Assembly (NCBI GenBank): GCA_016839345.1
Contig: JAEOUL010000295.1
Coordinates: 1 to 10,477, forward strand
DNA from: Candidatus Thorarchaeota archaeon
Lineage (GTDB): Archaea; Asgardarchaeota; Thorarchaeia; Thorarchaeales; Thorarchaeaceae
Length of the DNA stretch: 10,477 bases
Direction of reading: 5' to 3'
The position numbers were made by a program, and so were the translations under genes. Positions 1 to 7,010 of the stretch are shown piece by piece; the first letter of the stretch is position 1; each line of letters starts with the position of its first letter. Under the pieces are notes generated by a model that did no database searches, was not told the origin of the DNA, and saw only the letters and a program-made list of their open reading frames with translations.

Positions 1-716
1 ACAAACCCAATGACTTTGCCATCTCTCTCTAGAATCAATGAAGCATCTCTGATAAAAGGCTCTGACTGGTCAAAGAAATGCTCGAGAGTCACTTTTTGTT
101 CGGCATTGCTCATGGAAAGAAATAGTTCATCATTGCCACTTTTAAATGTCTGAAATCCTGCTTCCTCTAGAAGATCATATGATACATCCGAGAAATTCCT
201 CAATACGTACCCCACAGGAGGATCAATCTCAGGCAATTCTATTGTACTGAGGTCGGAACTTTTGTGAACCTCCTCTGCCGCAAACTGGAAACCACACTTT
301 CTATACCAATCAACAATCATTTCCGAGTATGTTCTGTGTGCATCTGATGGAAACTCTAGTTCAATCTCCAGCCTAGTTTGTCCACTCTCAATAGTATCTC
401 TCTTAGATGCCTCAATCAACGCTAATGCTGTCTTTTCAGACTCATGTGTTTCATCCACTACAGGGTAGAAACCACTTATGAAGGTCATAAGAGGAAATGC
501 AACATAGTAGTAGATCCAACCTGCGAACTCTCCACTATCATCTGACGCAGTTATGATGCGAAAGGCATCATTTGTACTTATACTCTCAATCCATTTTGCG
601 ACTTCATTCACATTCTTACTGGATTCTAAAGGTGTGCCTTTTCTTGCAGATCTCGTAAGGTTAGCAAGTTTCTTGCAATCCTCTGAATTTAGTCTTCCTG
701 ACTTTACTTCAATCAT
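1..716 (-). CDS. GNAT family N-acetyltransferase, tandem-domain, C-terminus cut by window edge
   Basis: The visible 238 codons read open from an ATG at 716 to the window edge, so the protein is 3'-truncated by the window and not broken. The fold pattern suggests two GNAT acyl-CoA-dependent acetyltransferase domains. The first (about residues 50-148) has the strand FRIITASDDSGEFAGWIYYY, a central helix, and the WYRKCGFQ element (137-144) typical of the last GNAT helix-strand turn. A second begins near 168 (GYVLRNFSDVSYDLL) and is cut at the RDGKVIGFV strand (231-239), which normally precedes the acetyl-CoA loop. The start lies 6 bases after the kinase stop, without a clear Shine-Dalgarno site, suggesting the same transcript. 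The acceptor substrate is unknown. The family call is by eye from pattern; the first domain is divergent and may be non-catalytic. Confidence 0.72.
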   Translation of the reverse strand, partial: MIEVKSGRLNSEDCKKLANLTRSARKGTPLESSKNVNEVAKWIESISTNDAFRIITASDDSGEFAGWIYYYVAFPLMTFISGFYPVVDETHESEKTALALIEASKRDTIESGQTRLEIELEFPSDAHRTYSEMIVDWYRKCGFQFAAEEVHKSSDLSTIELPEIDPPVGYVLRNFSDVSYDLLEEAGFQTFKSGNDELFLSMSNAEQKVTLEHFFDQSEPFIRDASLILERDGKVIGF

Positions 717-722
717 TGATAA

Positions 723-1742
723 TCACATGCCCTTGAGAACGTGCTTCAGAAATTTAGCATGCTCATTTACTTCTCGTTTACTCTCTTCCTTGTGCTGCGG
801 ATTGGCTAGTCCACTTGCCTGGTAGAAGAACATCAACTGAGCGATTCGCGCCGCTATAAACACATCCATGTATTCAAGACCAATGTTGTCTGTGGTGGCT
901 GTTTCCTCGTACCCTGAAATCAATGCTTCTTGCATAATTCTTGAGCTATCATTTGTATCAATGAAGTGCTGAGACAAAGGAACTCCAAAATCAAACATCC
1001 AAAATCCAAATCCACAGTCATCAAAATCAAATGGTCGAGCATCTCCTGCAAGGAATGCTACATTTTCATCAACTCCCAAATCTGCATGGATCAATCCGTA
1101 GACATCCTTTCTCCTACCTAATTGCTCACTCACCTCTCTTACTTTCTTGAGGGTTTCATTGAAGGTGGCTTGATGTATCTTTGGAATAGCTTCTCGTGCA
1201 TCTGCAGCAGGAACACCGTAGCTGAATCCATCTCCGAAAAGTCCATCCCAATCCCAGTGAGGTCGTGCGAACTTCTTTGGTATTTTCCAACCTCTAGATT
1301 GCTCATGCATTCTACCCATCACTTTTCCTAGTGCTCTGAAATGCTTTGGTCGAATGTTCTCTCCCAATATCCTGCCCTCGGTCCAACCAATGAGTGTACA
1401 GTTTCTTTTCTGTGGTACATCATAGTTTCCATCGGCTACTGTAAGCCAATCGCCATCTAAATTCCGAATCGGCATTGGAACCATTATTCCCTTATTGTGC
1501 AAGGCTGACAACCACTCCATCTCAGAACTGATGAACTCTGGCTTCATGTAGTTTGGTTGGTGGAGTCGTAATGTGTACTTCCCTGGAACAATAGGATTCC
1601 CTGAGGGCACAGAAACTTGGTATAGCCCATTTCCACTGTATGTAATGAATTTGAGCATTGTTGGCTTTATTCCATACTCTCCAAGAGCGATTTCTGCAAG
1701 CTTTCTCAACCTCAGTAGAAATGCTCGATAACTGATAGACAT
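723..1742 (-). CDS. APH/ChoK-type phosphotransferase (homoserine kinase type II / SrkA-like)
   Basis: This is a cytosolic small-molecule or protein kinase of the aminoglycoside-phosphotransferase fold, 339 aa, near the usual family length. The N-lobe has the glycine-bearing stretch ITYSGNGLYQV followed by YTLRLHQPNY, where the ATP-binding lysine position is taken by arginine, as in COG2334-type members. The catalytic loop is HADLGVDEN (219-227; base D221, Mg-ligand N227) and the metal-binding motif is DFDDCGFG (239-246), followed by the conserved WMFDFG. I chose the ATG at 1742 because GGAG lies 9 bases upstream; a GTG at 1757 would add five residues. It sits between the inositol-phosphatase-like gene and the acetyltransferase on the same strand. 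The closest described groups phosphorylate homoserine, choline-like alcohols or protein Ser/Thr; the sequence does not decide between these. Confidence 0.85.
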   Translation of the reverse strand: MSISYRAFLLRLRKLAEIALGEYGIKPTMLKFITYSGNGLYQVSVPSGNPIVPGKYTLRLHQPNYMKPEFISSEMEWLSALHNKGIMVPMPIRNLDGDWLTVADGNYDVPQKRNCTLIGWTEGRILGENIRPKHFRALGKVMGRMHEQSRGWKIPKKFARPHWDWDGLFGDGFSYGVPAADAREAIPKIHQATFNETLKKVREVSEQLGRRKDVYGLIHADLGVDENVAFLAGDARPFDFDDCGFGFWMFDFGVPLSQHFIDTNDSSRIMQEALISGYEETATTDNIGLEYMDVFIAARIAQLMFFYQASGLANPQHKEESKREVNEHAKFLKHVLKGM

Positions 1743-1825
1743 ACTCGTACTCTCCACTCTATCTTTTGTCGATTGGATTTTCTTTATGTTCCTTATGTAC
1801 GAAGTAAGACTATTGTATTAAGAAA

Positions 1826-2593
1826 CTATCCAAGAATTTTCATTATTTCTTTATGTAAATCTGAATTACATGCCAGAGATGAAGAGCCTAAAGCATGTGG
1901 ATTTCCATCCAGATCTGTGAAAACTCCGCCGGCTTCAGTGATAATGGGTTTAAGAGGTGCAATATCCCAGATATTCATTATCGGGTCGATCATTACATCA
2001 GCTCTACCAGTAGCCACGAGTAAATACCCATATGCATCTCCCCATGTTCGACAAGAATATACCTTTCTTAATAGTTGTTCAGTAAATTCTGGACGTCGTC
2101 GTGACAAATCTGCGTAGTCTGTCACTTGAACCCATGCATCTTCAAGTTTCGCAGTAGAGCTTACCTGACATGAAGCACCATTATAGAACGCCCCAATTCC
2201 CGTTGCTGCAGAAACAGTTTCCCTAAGTGGCGGACAATGGATGACACCAACCTTAGGTTCTCCATTGTGCTCAAGAGCAATTAGAACAGTGTACAAAGGG
2301 ACTCCTCGAATAAAAGACTGAGTGCCATCAATTGGGTCAATTATCCATCTATAGGATGAGTTTCCTTTACTCTCCCCAGTTTCTTCCCCTAGTATCGAGT
2401 GTGATGGATACGATTCTTTAATGCGTCCGCGGATGTATTCCTCTGCCAAACGGTCAGCAATGGTAACAGGAGTATGATCAATCTTAGTTTCATAGTCAAC
2501 ATCTTTCAAGAAGTAATCTGTCGTAATTTTTCCTGCCTCAATTATGGTTTCAACTGTGAATGACAGAAATTCTTCAAGATTCTCTGAGTGCAT
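1826..2593 (-). CDS. Inositol monophosphatase family enzyme, HisN-like histidinol-phosphatase
   Basis: A 255-aa Mg-dependent phosphomonoesterase with all signature elements of the family. These are GEE (69-71), DPIDGT (86-91, metal and phosphate binding), WGDAYGY (184-190) and NIWDIAP (207-213, third metal aspartate D210). Length matches the family. The stretches DPIDGTQSFIRGVPLY and GDAYGYLLVATGRADVMIDP are closest, by recall, to the inositol-phosphatase-type histidinol phosphatases (HisN). That makes L-histidinol phosphate a good candidate substrate, but myo-inositol-1-phosphate (archaeal lipid synthesis) or another sugar phosphate is possible, and no other his genes are nearby. The ATG at 2593 follows the coiled-coil gene by 22 bases with no Shine-Dalgarno site visible; co-transcription is likely. 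Family call firm, substrate not. Confidence 0.88.
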   Translation of the reverse strand: MHSENLEEFLSFTVETIIEAGKITTDYFLKDVDYETKIDHTPVTIADRLAEEYIRGRIKESYPSHSILGEETGESKGNSSYRWIIDPIDGTQSFIRGVPLYTVLIALEHNGEPKVGVIHCPPLRETVSAATGIGAFYNGASCQVSSTAKLEDAWVQVTDYADLSRRRPEFTEQLLRKVYSCRTWGDAYGYLLVATGRADVMIDPIMNIWDIAPLKPIITEAGGVFTDLDGNPHALGSSSLACNSDLHKEIMKILG

Positions 2594-2615
2594 ATGTTCG
2601 AATTTATTTCAGTTG

Positions 2616-3767
2616 CTATGTGCTTTTTGCCTTTTCCTGAGCCAGTTTCTCTTTCTGCTTATCAAGTTCTTTGACACGCTTTGTAACTGTTGACTCAACT
2701 TTCTTGATTTGTTTCTGGATTTTATCGATTCGTTTCTCTCTGCTAGAAACCTCATTCTTTCTTCTCACTTCAGCTCTATGATATTCCTTTTCTGCGTCGT
2801 TCCATTCATTTTTCGCATGTTTGGTTTGTTCTTGAAGCCTCTCAAAATTGATTCTTTTGACCTCTGCAGTATTTCTATACTGTAGCACCACCTCATCTTG
2901 GCGAGCACGACAGGTGTTCAAATCTGATTCAACCTGCTTCAATTCAATGAGTAGATGCTTCAAATCCGCCAAGGAATCCTTAATGTTTACATCCTCGAGA
3001 TATGTCTTATCTGGGATTTTTGCTTCAAACTCCCACATCTCCGCTGTCACATCTTGAGGAGGAGGCGGAGTAGGAGCTTTAGCCTTAACGGTGGGAGCAG
3101 GTGTCGAAGCTGGAGTGGAAGTTACCGGTGCAGGAGTGGGTTTTGGCCTAGCCATTGGTGCGGGTTTTGTTGGAGTCCCTGGTGGTCCAATTTGTTCAGC
3201 ACTTGGTTGAGGTGGAGGAACTTCCGGAATCGGTTTAGGTTTTTCAACGAATTCTGATTTGGATCCAAGAAGGCCTCTCTCGATATCCTGTGGAGTAGGC
3301 ATAGTAGGAGCTGCGGGTGGTTCTGGACTCTCGGGAGTTACAGAGGGTTGAGTTGGTGTAGGATCAGGTTCAGACCAGCTTGCCGCGCTATCCATTAGCT
3401 CACGAACCTCACTTGCTCTGAGCATTCTAGTTTCTACAATTCCTTCACCAGTTTCTTCATCAATACCCACAGTTTCCGCACGGGCAAATGCCTCTCTGGC
3501 TTTTTCCAGCTCTGTCTTCTCAACATGACGTTCAGCTGGCCTCATCCTATCTGTTTCAACCTTACTTGGTCTGACCAGGGGTTCATCTACTGCTAGATCT
3601 GGGTCTGTTGGCTGAGAAACTGGAGCTACTGGTTTTTCGACAACAGCTGGTTTTTCTGATGTGGGGGGTTTTTCTGGTTCTACTACTTTCAGAAGCGAGG
3701 CTCCACAGCGAGTGCAATACTTCCTCGTAGGTTGATTTTGCCGTCCACACTTTGCGCATTCTTTCAA
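2616..3767 (-). CDS. Zinc-ribbon protein with proline-rich linker and C-terminal coiled coil
   Basis: A 383-aa protein of unknown function with three visible parts. (1) An N-terminal zinc ribbon with CxxC pairs at C4/C7 and C18/C21. (2) A low-complexity region: charged to about residue 130, then proline-rich 132-239 (many TPAP/PPP steps), which is almost certainly disordered. (3) A Lys/Glu/Arg-rich coiled coil from about 265 to the end. There is no signal peptide or membrane segment. The start codon is TTG at 3767, chosen because translation there gives the zinc ribbon at once and GAGGT lies about 10 bases upstream. No upstream in-frame ATG exists, and an ATG at about 3788 is out of frame. 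It is the first gene of the leftward run. Such layouts suit scaffold or adaptor proteins, but that role is inference. Confidence 0.8.
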   Translation of the reverse strand: MKECAKCGRQNQPTRKYCTRCGASLLKVVEPEKPPTSEKPAVVEKPVAPVSQPTDPDLAVDEPLVRPSKVETDRMRPAERHVEKTELEKAREAFARAETVGIDEETGEGIVETRMLRASEVRELMDSAASWSEPDPTPTQPSVTPESPEPPAAPTMPTPQDIERGLLGSKSEFVEKPKPIPEVPPPQPSAEQIGPPGTPTKPAPMARPKPTPAPVTSTPASTPAPTVKAKAPTPPPPQDVTAEMWEFEAKIPDKTYLEDVNIKDSLADLKHLLIELKQVESDLNTCRARQDEVVLQYRNTAEVKRINFERLQEQTKHAKNEWNDAEKEYHRAEVRRKNEVSSREKRIDKIQKQIKKVESTVTKRVKELDKQKEKLAQEKAKST

Positions 3768-3798
3768 TGTATGCTCGACCTCATCATGAGATTATCTA

Positions 3799-3819
3799 AT
3801 ATTATGATTTGAATAATAT
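3799..3819. repeat. 7-bp perfect inverted repeat in divergent promoter region
   Basis: ATATTAT (3799-3805) and ATAATAT (3813-3819) are exact inverted copies around the 7-base spacer GATTTGA. The right arm overlaps the candidate leftward TATA box, so a dimeric repressor bound here could block that promoter. The region is very AT-rich, so such a dyad can also arise by chance. Confidence 0.4.
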
Positions 3820-3820
3820 A
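3812..3820 (-). promoter_or_regulatory. Candidate TATA box for the leftward gene run
   Basis: On the minus strand this reads TATATTATT, about 45 bases upstream of the TTG start at 3767. That spacing would place transcription initiation about 20 bases before the start codon. It overlaps one arm of the 7-bp dyad at 3799-3819. Assigned by eye to the archaeal TATA/TBP pattern; no experimental support. Confidence 0.35.
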
Positions 3821-3845
3821 GATTTGTTGCTGGGAAATACCCTTG

Positions 3846-3851
3846 TATATA
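3846..3851 (+). promoter_or_regulatory. Candidate TATA box for the DUF3052 pseudogene
   Basis: TATATA within TTGTATATACAG lies about 36 bases upstream of the ATG at 3885. This is the normal archaeal layout of a TATA box about 25 bases before the transcription start with a short leader. It supports 3885 as the ancestral start of the broken gene. Confidence 0.35.
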
Positions 3852-3884
3852 CAGCCAGATTGATAGGTAAAACAGAGCAATTCA

Positions 3885-4273
3885 ATGCTATATCTTCGAA
3901 AAAACTTTACCAGCCAAGCTATTCATCAAGGAGAATTTCAGGGTTGTATTGGTAAATGCGCCTGACTATTACCAGTCGCTTCTGAGTCCCCTTCCTGAAG
4001 GAGTGATTATCTAACAACATTAGTCCAGATTCAGATATCATTCAAGTCTTCATCATGAATCGTAATGAGATGGAAAAGCAACTCAGTCATCTCAAAGATA
4101 ATCTCAAACAGGATAGATGGCTCTGGGTGTCCTATCCAAAGGGGAATTCGACAATCAAGACTGATATCAACCGAGATGGCATCTGGGAGTATGCCAAAGG
4201 ACTAGGTTTGAAAGCAGTGCACCAAATATCAATTAACGCAACTTGGACCGCCATGAGATTTAGACTCGAATGA
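3885..4273 (+). pseudogene. DUF3052-family gene disrupted by two frameshifts
   Basis: DUF3052-like protein sequence is spread over three reading frames. ATG at 3885 opens MLYLRK. After the six-A tract (3899-3904) the match moves one base on: KTLPAKLFIKENFRV, then LVNAPDYYQSLLSPLPEGVII, ending at TAA 4012-4014. Skipping one base at 4012 gives NNISPDSDIIQVFIMNR and continues to LWVSYPKGNSTIKTDI and NATWTAMRFRLE, stopping at 4273. The motifs NAPxxY, LLxPLPEGV, LWVxxPK and TWxxMRF occur in the order typical of DUF3052 proteins, and the restored length (about 125 aa) fits the family. The only long intact piece, 72 codons from ATG 4055, begins mid-domain, so it is unlikely to be a genuine complete gene. 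The function of DUF3052 is unknown. Alternatives are two assembly or sequencing errors (one in a homopolymer) or programmed frameshifting; the second site lacks a good slippery codon. Confidence 0.75.
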
Positions 4274-4315
4274 TTGCTATTCTTGCTACGAACTTGTTAT
4301 TGATATACAGTTTCA

Positions 4316-5386
4316 ATGATTGAGTCCATAGTGAGAGATATGCAATCCAATGAGGAGAAAGTCATACACAAATTACTGAAGGAAGTTCTAGTAGCACAGA
4401 CTAGAGTTCATGGAAAGGTAAGCGATCTCCCAGATGTATTTGATAAAATAAATTCAATTGCCGGGGAGTATGCTAATGGAAGTCCCATTGTAATTCATCA
4501 CTGGGGTGTGAGTGACGAAGCTGGACATGACATGGATGTGTGTGTACCAATAACGAGAGAGGTCAAAGGAGATGGGATTGTGACAACAACCCTTCCTATG
4601 GTGGATGCAATGACAATGATACATAGAGGTCCTTATTCAGAGATTGGTATTGCATATACGAATGTGTCTAAACACACCTACGCTAGAGGACACCCTATTG
4701 CTGAATCGACAAGAGAGGTTTTTCATCGCGTAGATGTAAATAATCCAGAAAACACAGTGGTTGAGATTCAATCAGTCCTACATGATTGGACACATAGACT
4801 CTTTTCAAAATTGGAAGCTGTGTTAGGTCCTGAAATAAAAGAGGAAATCTCGGCACCTCTTAACGGTCTCGATATTGACTCGCCCGTAAAAATGCGTCAA
4901 AAAGCTCTCTGCAAAGCGCTCAGTATCTTAGAAAGCAAATCTAATGCTGAACAACAGTTTGAAATTCTATCACACTGTGCCCATGTTTTCCCCGTTGAGC
5001 TAATTCCTCCGATGAGAGACCTGTATAAAGAAACTAGTAGCATAGACGCTGTCATTGAAGCATTGAAGTCCAAAGGTGGATATTATCCGAAATTACTACG
5101 AAGGGAAGGCTCGATCATTTATTCTGAAAAGGGTCCTGCAAATCCAACAGCGTATAAAGAAGCCAAAACAGCTGCTGAGAAACGAAGAGCCTATTGTTTC
5201 TGTCCATTAATCAGAGAAAATCTTGATGAAACACCTAAAATCTTTTGTAATTGTTCTGCTGGATGGCCAAAACAACTTTGGGAAGGAATTCTTGAAAAAC
5301 CTCTCAAGATAGAGATTATACGGTCTTTAATCAAAGGAGATGATACCTGCGAGTTTGCAATTCATCTTCCAGATGGGATTTCATGA
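4316..5386 (+). CDS. GyrI-like ligand-binding domain protein with cysteine-bearing C-terminal domain
   Basis: A 356-aa soluble protein with two parts. Residues about 17-168 resemble the GyrI-like / AraC effector-binding (SOUL-like) fold: VAQTRVHGKVSDLPDVFDKI, a WGVSDE strand, DVCVPI, the late MIHRGPYSEIGIAYTNV strand-helix, and a closing VVEIQSVLH strand. These domains bind small ligands and often regulate transcription, but no DNA-binding domain is attached. Residues about 195-352 form a second domain with YCFCPLIR (C294, C296), FCNCSAGW (C311, C313) and C345 before FAIHLP. This YCxCP...FCxCxAGW pattern is known to me from uncharacterised proteins and may bind metal or respond to thiols. The ATG at 4316 follows the pseudogene by 42 bases, without a clear Shine-Dalgarno site. 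GyrI call fairly confident; overall role unknown. Confidence 0.75.
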   Translation: MIESIVRDMQSNEEKVIHKLLKEVLVAQTRVHGKVSDLPDVFDKINSIAGEYANGSPIVIHHWGVSDEAGHDMDVCVPITREVKGDGIVTTTLPMVDAMTMIHRGPYSEIGIAYTNVSKHTYARGHPIAESTREVFHRVDVNNPENTVVEIQSVLHDWTHRLFSKLEAVLGPEIKEEISAPLNGLDIDSPVKMRQKALCKALSILESKSNAEQQFEILSHCAHVFPVELIPPMRDLYKETSSIDAVIEALKSKGGYYPKLLRREGSIIYSEKGPANPTAYKEAKTAAEKRRAYCFCPLIRENLDETPKIFCNCSAGWPKQLWEGILEKPLKIEIIRSLIKGDDTCEFAIHLPDGIS

Positions 5387-5484
5387 AGCTGGTAATAAAA
5401 TGCAATAAGCAATCCCTTTGTCCTAGAATATCTGGGCGGCTTGAATCGTTACCTTTCGGGGACAACATTCTTACCTTCCCCTAG
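5383..5484 (+). CDS. Possible 33-aa small ORF overlapping the GyrI-like gene by ATGA
   Basis: ATG at 5383 overlaps the stop of the preceding gene (ATGA). It opens 33 codons, beginning MKLVIKCNKQ and ending NILTFP, before TAG at 5482-5484. The four-base overlap is typical of translational coupling, but the length is short enough to be chance and I recognise no family. It could be a true small protein or the decayed start of a lost gene. The ORF contains two cysteines (residues 7 and 13). Confidence 0.2.
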   Translation: MKLVIKCNKQSLCPRISGRLESLPFGDNILTFP

Positions 5485-5490
5485 TCATTT

Positions 5491-5534
5491 TGTAAATAGA
5501 ATTTCAACCGCTCACCTAGAAGACTGTAAATAGA
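5491..5534. repeat. 10-bp direct repeat TGTAAATAGA
   Basis: TGTAAATAGA occurs exactly at 5491-5500 and 5525-5534, with start-to-start spacing of 34 bases (about three helical turns). Both lie upstream of the NYN-domain gene. They could be paired regulator sites or alternative TATA-like elements; chance is possible in this AT-rich gap. Confidence 0.4.
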
Positions 5535-5579
5535 TTTATCCTATACGTCAATTAATTGTGCTCGCTTCGACAGCAGGCT

Positions 5580-5586
5580 CATATAG
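5580..5586 (+). promoter_or_regulatory. Candidate TATA-like element for the NYN-domain gene
   Basis: CATATAG is about 41 bases before the preferred ATG at 5627, allowing initiation near 5609 and a short leader containing GTGAG. It is a weak match. The repeats at 5491 and 5525 are alternative promoter positions with a longer leader. Confidence 0.22.
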
Positions 5587-5626
5587 GGAAACCCCCAAAC
5601 TGTTTTAGAATTAGAGTGTGAGCGTT

Positions 5627-6979
5627 ATGACTTCCGCAGAAACAACACCTCATATATCCATTTTCTGGGATGTTGAGAATGTTGCTGATGAGTCAGCGAC
5701 TCATCGATCAATGACAGAACGAATTCGGCAGACGGGTATAATCGTTAGAGCATATGCATTTGCTGACTGGGACCTACGGAGGCAGATGGCTGAGGAACTG
5801 TACAGCTTAGGCTATGATTTGATTCATGTGCCAGACGTGAAAGATAATGCAAGTGATTACAAGATGGCTGCGTATATCCTGGACCACCTAGTCCATTATC
5901 CAGAAACAACCCGTTATGTTATGATCACAGGTGATGGTGATTTCAAACTGATTGCAGGTGCTCTCAAAGAACATGGAGTGGAGTTATGGCTTATCAGCAA
6001 TCCAATCATCACTGCCTCAGAACTACCCGAACTTGCAACAATCTACAGTGACATTTTCTCCTTTAGACCTGCATTGGATTGTGTGCGTCCAGAAGACTGT
6101 GAGGAATCCGTTCAAAGTATTGTTCAATTAAGACACCTTGCAGCAGTACAGCTTCAAGAGGTCGTCAGAGTGATTACTAAAACTGGTAGTAAACCTGGTG
6201 TTGGTCATGCAAAACATGTGATGACTTCTCTCAATCCAGACTTTAATGAAAAAGAAATGGGCTTTGGGCATTGGAATGATTTCCTGGAATGGTCAGAGGC
6301 TCAGGGATACGTTCAACGTAAGGGTGATTTGCCCTCAACTATTTTGCTTCTACCTGATAAGCTACCTCCTCAGTCTGTGAAGATCTCAAAAGAGGTCAAC
6401 GAAGCATTTGCGTTTCTAGCTAAAGTGGCAGAGGATGGTCTTAATGAGGGATCTCCTTACTCATTGAGGGACATTGGAATAAGAATCAGAGAATTGGGAC
6501 TTGAAACTGAGAAACTTGGCTATCGGAGATTTTCTGATTTCGTTCTTTCTGCAGAGAAACGTGAGATGATTCGAATCGTTGCACCTGACAAGGAAAGAGA
6601 ATCACCAATTGTCCTACCAGTATATGATGTTGATAGAATGCATAACTGGTTTGAGGAGAATGTGGAGGAGCTATTTGGTTCATCTGTCAATGTTCCCAAG
6701 CCTGCTTTTCTCAAGAAAATCAGTCAGATGCTACTTGACACCAAAACAAGTCTCGCTGAGCTTGAGAACTGCTTGACTATACCTCGTGTCAAAGAAGCAT
6801 ACACGGCAATACTGGAAGCTAGTGATATTCCATTTCTCCCACCGTTTCAACAATCACTTGCCCACATTTTAATTGGCAAAGGACTCGAATGCATCAATAT
6901 TGTTGAGAAAGTCAATGAGGAACTCAGTCCTCTAGGAATCAAACTCCAATGTCCCGCTTTGCAGAAGGGTTATGTATAG
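5627..6979 (+). CDS. NYN-domain putative ribonuclease with OST-HTH/LOTUS-like RNA-binding modules
   Basis: A 450-aa protein. Residues about 8-146 are a NYN (PIN-like, LabA/DUF88) nuclease domain carrying the expected acidic metal-binding residues: WDVEN (14-18; D15, N18), DNASDYKMA (D77) and TGDGDF (101-106; D103, D105). Residues about 163-245 look like an OST-HTH/LOTUS winged helix (GVGHAKHVMTSLNPDFNEKE, then GFGHWNDFLEW). Residues about 251-332 repeat the pattern (SLRDIGIRI, then LGYRRFSDFVL). The remaining 120 residues are helical and unassigned. NYN plus LOTUS is a known architecture of RNA-processing proteins, so cleavage or control of structured RNA is the likely role; the target is unknown. 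I prefer ATG 5627, with GTGAG four bases upstream; GTG at 5618 would add three residues. The gene heads the rightward run. Confidence 0.85.
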   Translation: MTSAETTPHISIFWDVENVADESATHRSMTERIRQTGIIVRAYAFADWDLRRQMAEELYSLGYDLIHVPDVKDNASDYKMAAYILDHLVHYPETTRYVMITGDGDFKLIAGALKEHGVELWLISNPIITASELPELATIYSDIFSFRPALDCVRPEDCEESVQSIVQLRHLAAVQLQEVVRVITKTGSKPGVGHAKHVMTSLNPDFNEKEMGFGHWNDFLEWSEAQGYVQRKGDLPSTILLLPDKLPPQSVKISKEVNEAFAFLAKVAEDGLNEGSPYSLRDIGIRIRELGLETEKLGYRRFSDFVLSAEKREMIRIVAPDKERESPIVLPVYDVDRMHNWFEENVEELFGSSVNVPKPAFLKKISQMLLDTKTSLAELENCLTIPRVKEAYTAILEASDIPFLPPFQQSLAHILIGKGLECINIVEKVNEELSPLGIKLQCPALQKGYV

Positions 6980-7010
6980 CTCTGCGTAAGCAGAATGAGT
7001 TGTGATTGCT

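Noticed and set aside
553..825. Plus-strand 90-codon frame with a hydrophobic start resembling a signal peptide
   Set aside because: It overlaps the acetyltransferase and kinase genes on the other strand, both with recognisable family motifs.
2955..3257. Plus-strand frame opposite the proline-rich gene, Ser/Arg/Trp-rich
   Set aside because: It is the complement of proline/threonine codons in the zinc-ribbon gene; the composition is an artefact and the opposite frame has clear domains.
4055..4273. Stand-alone 72-aa gene
   Set aside because: The sequence begins in mid-domain of a DUF3052-like protein whose N-terminal half lies upstream in other frames; treated as part of the pseudogene.
4302..4308. 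TATA-like GATATAC before the GyrI-like gene
   Set aside because: It is only about 8-14 bases from the start codon, too close for an archaeal TATA box.
5455..5482. Hairpin GGGGA...TCCCC as a terminator after the GyrI-like gene
   Set aside because: The stem is only 5 bp with a 14-base loop and no following T-run.
5387..5626. tRNA or other structured RNA in the intergenic gap
   Set aside because: No acceptor/T-arm pairing or conserved T-loop context could be found on either strand.
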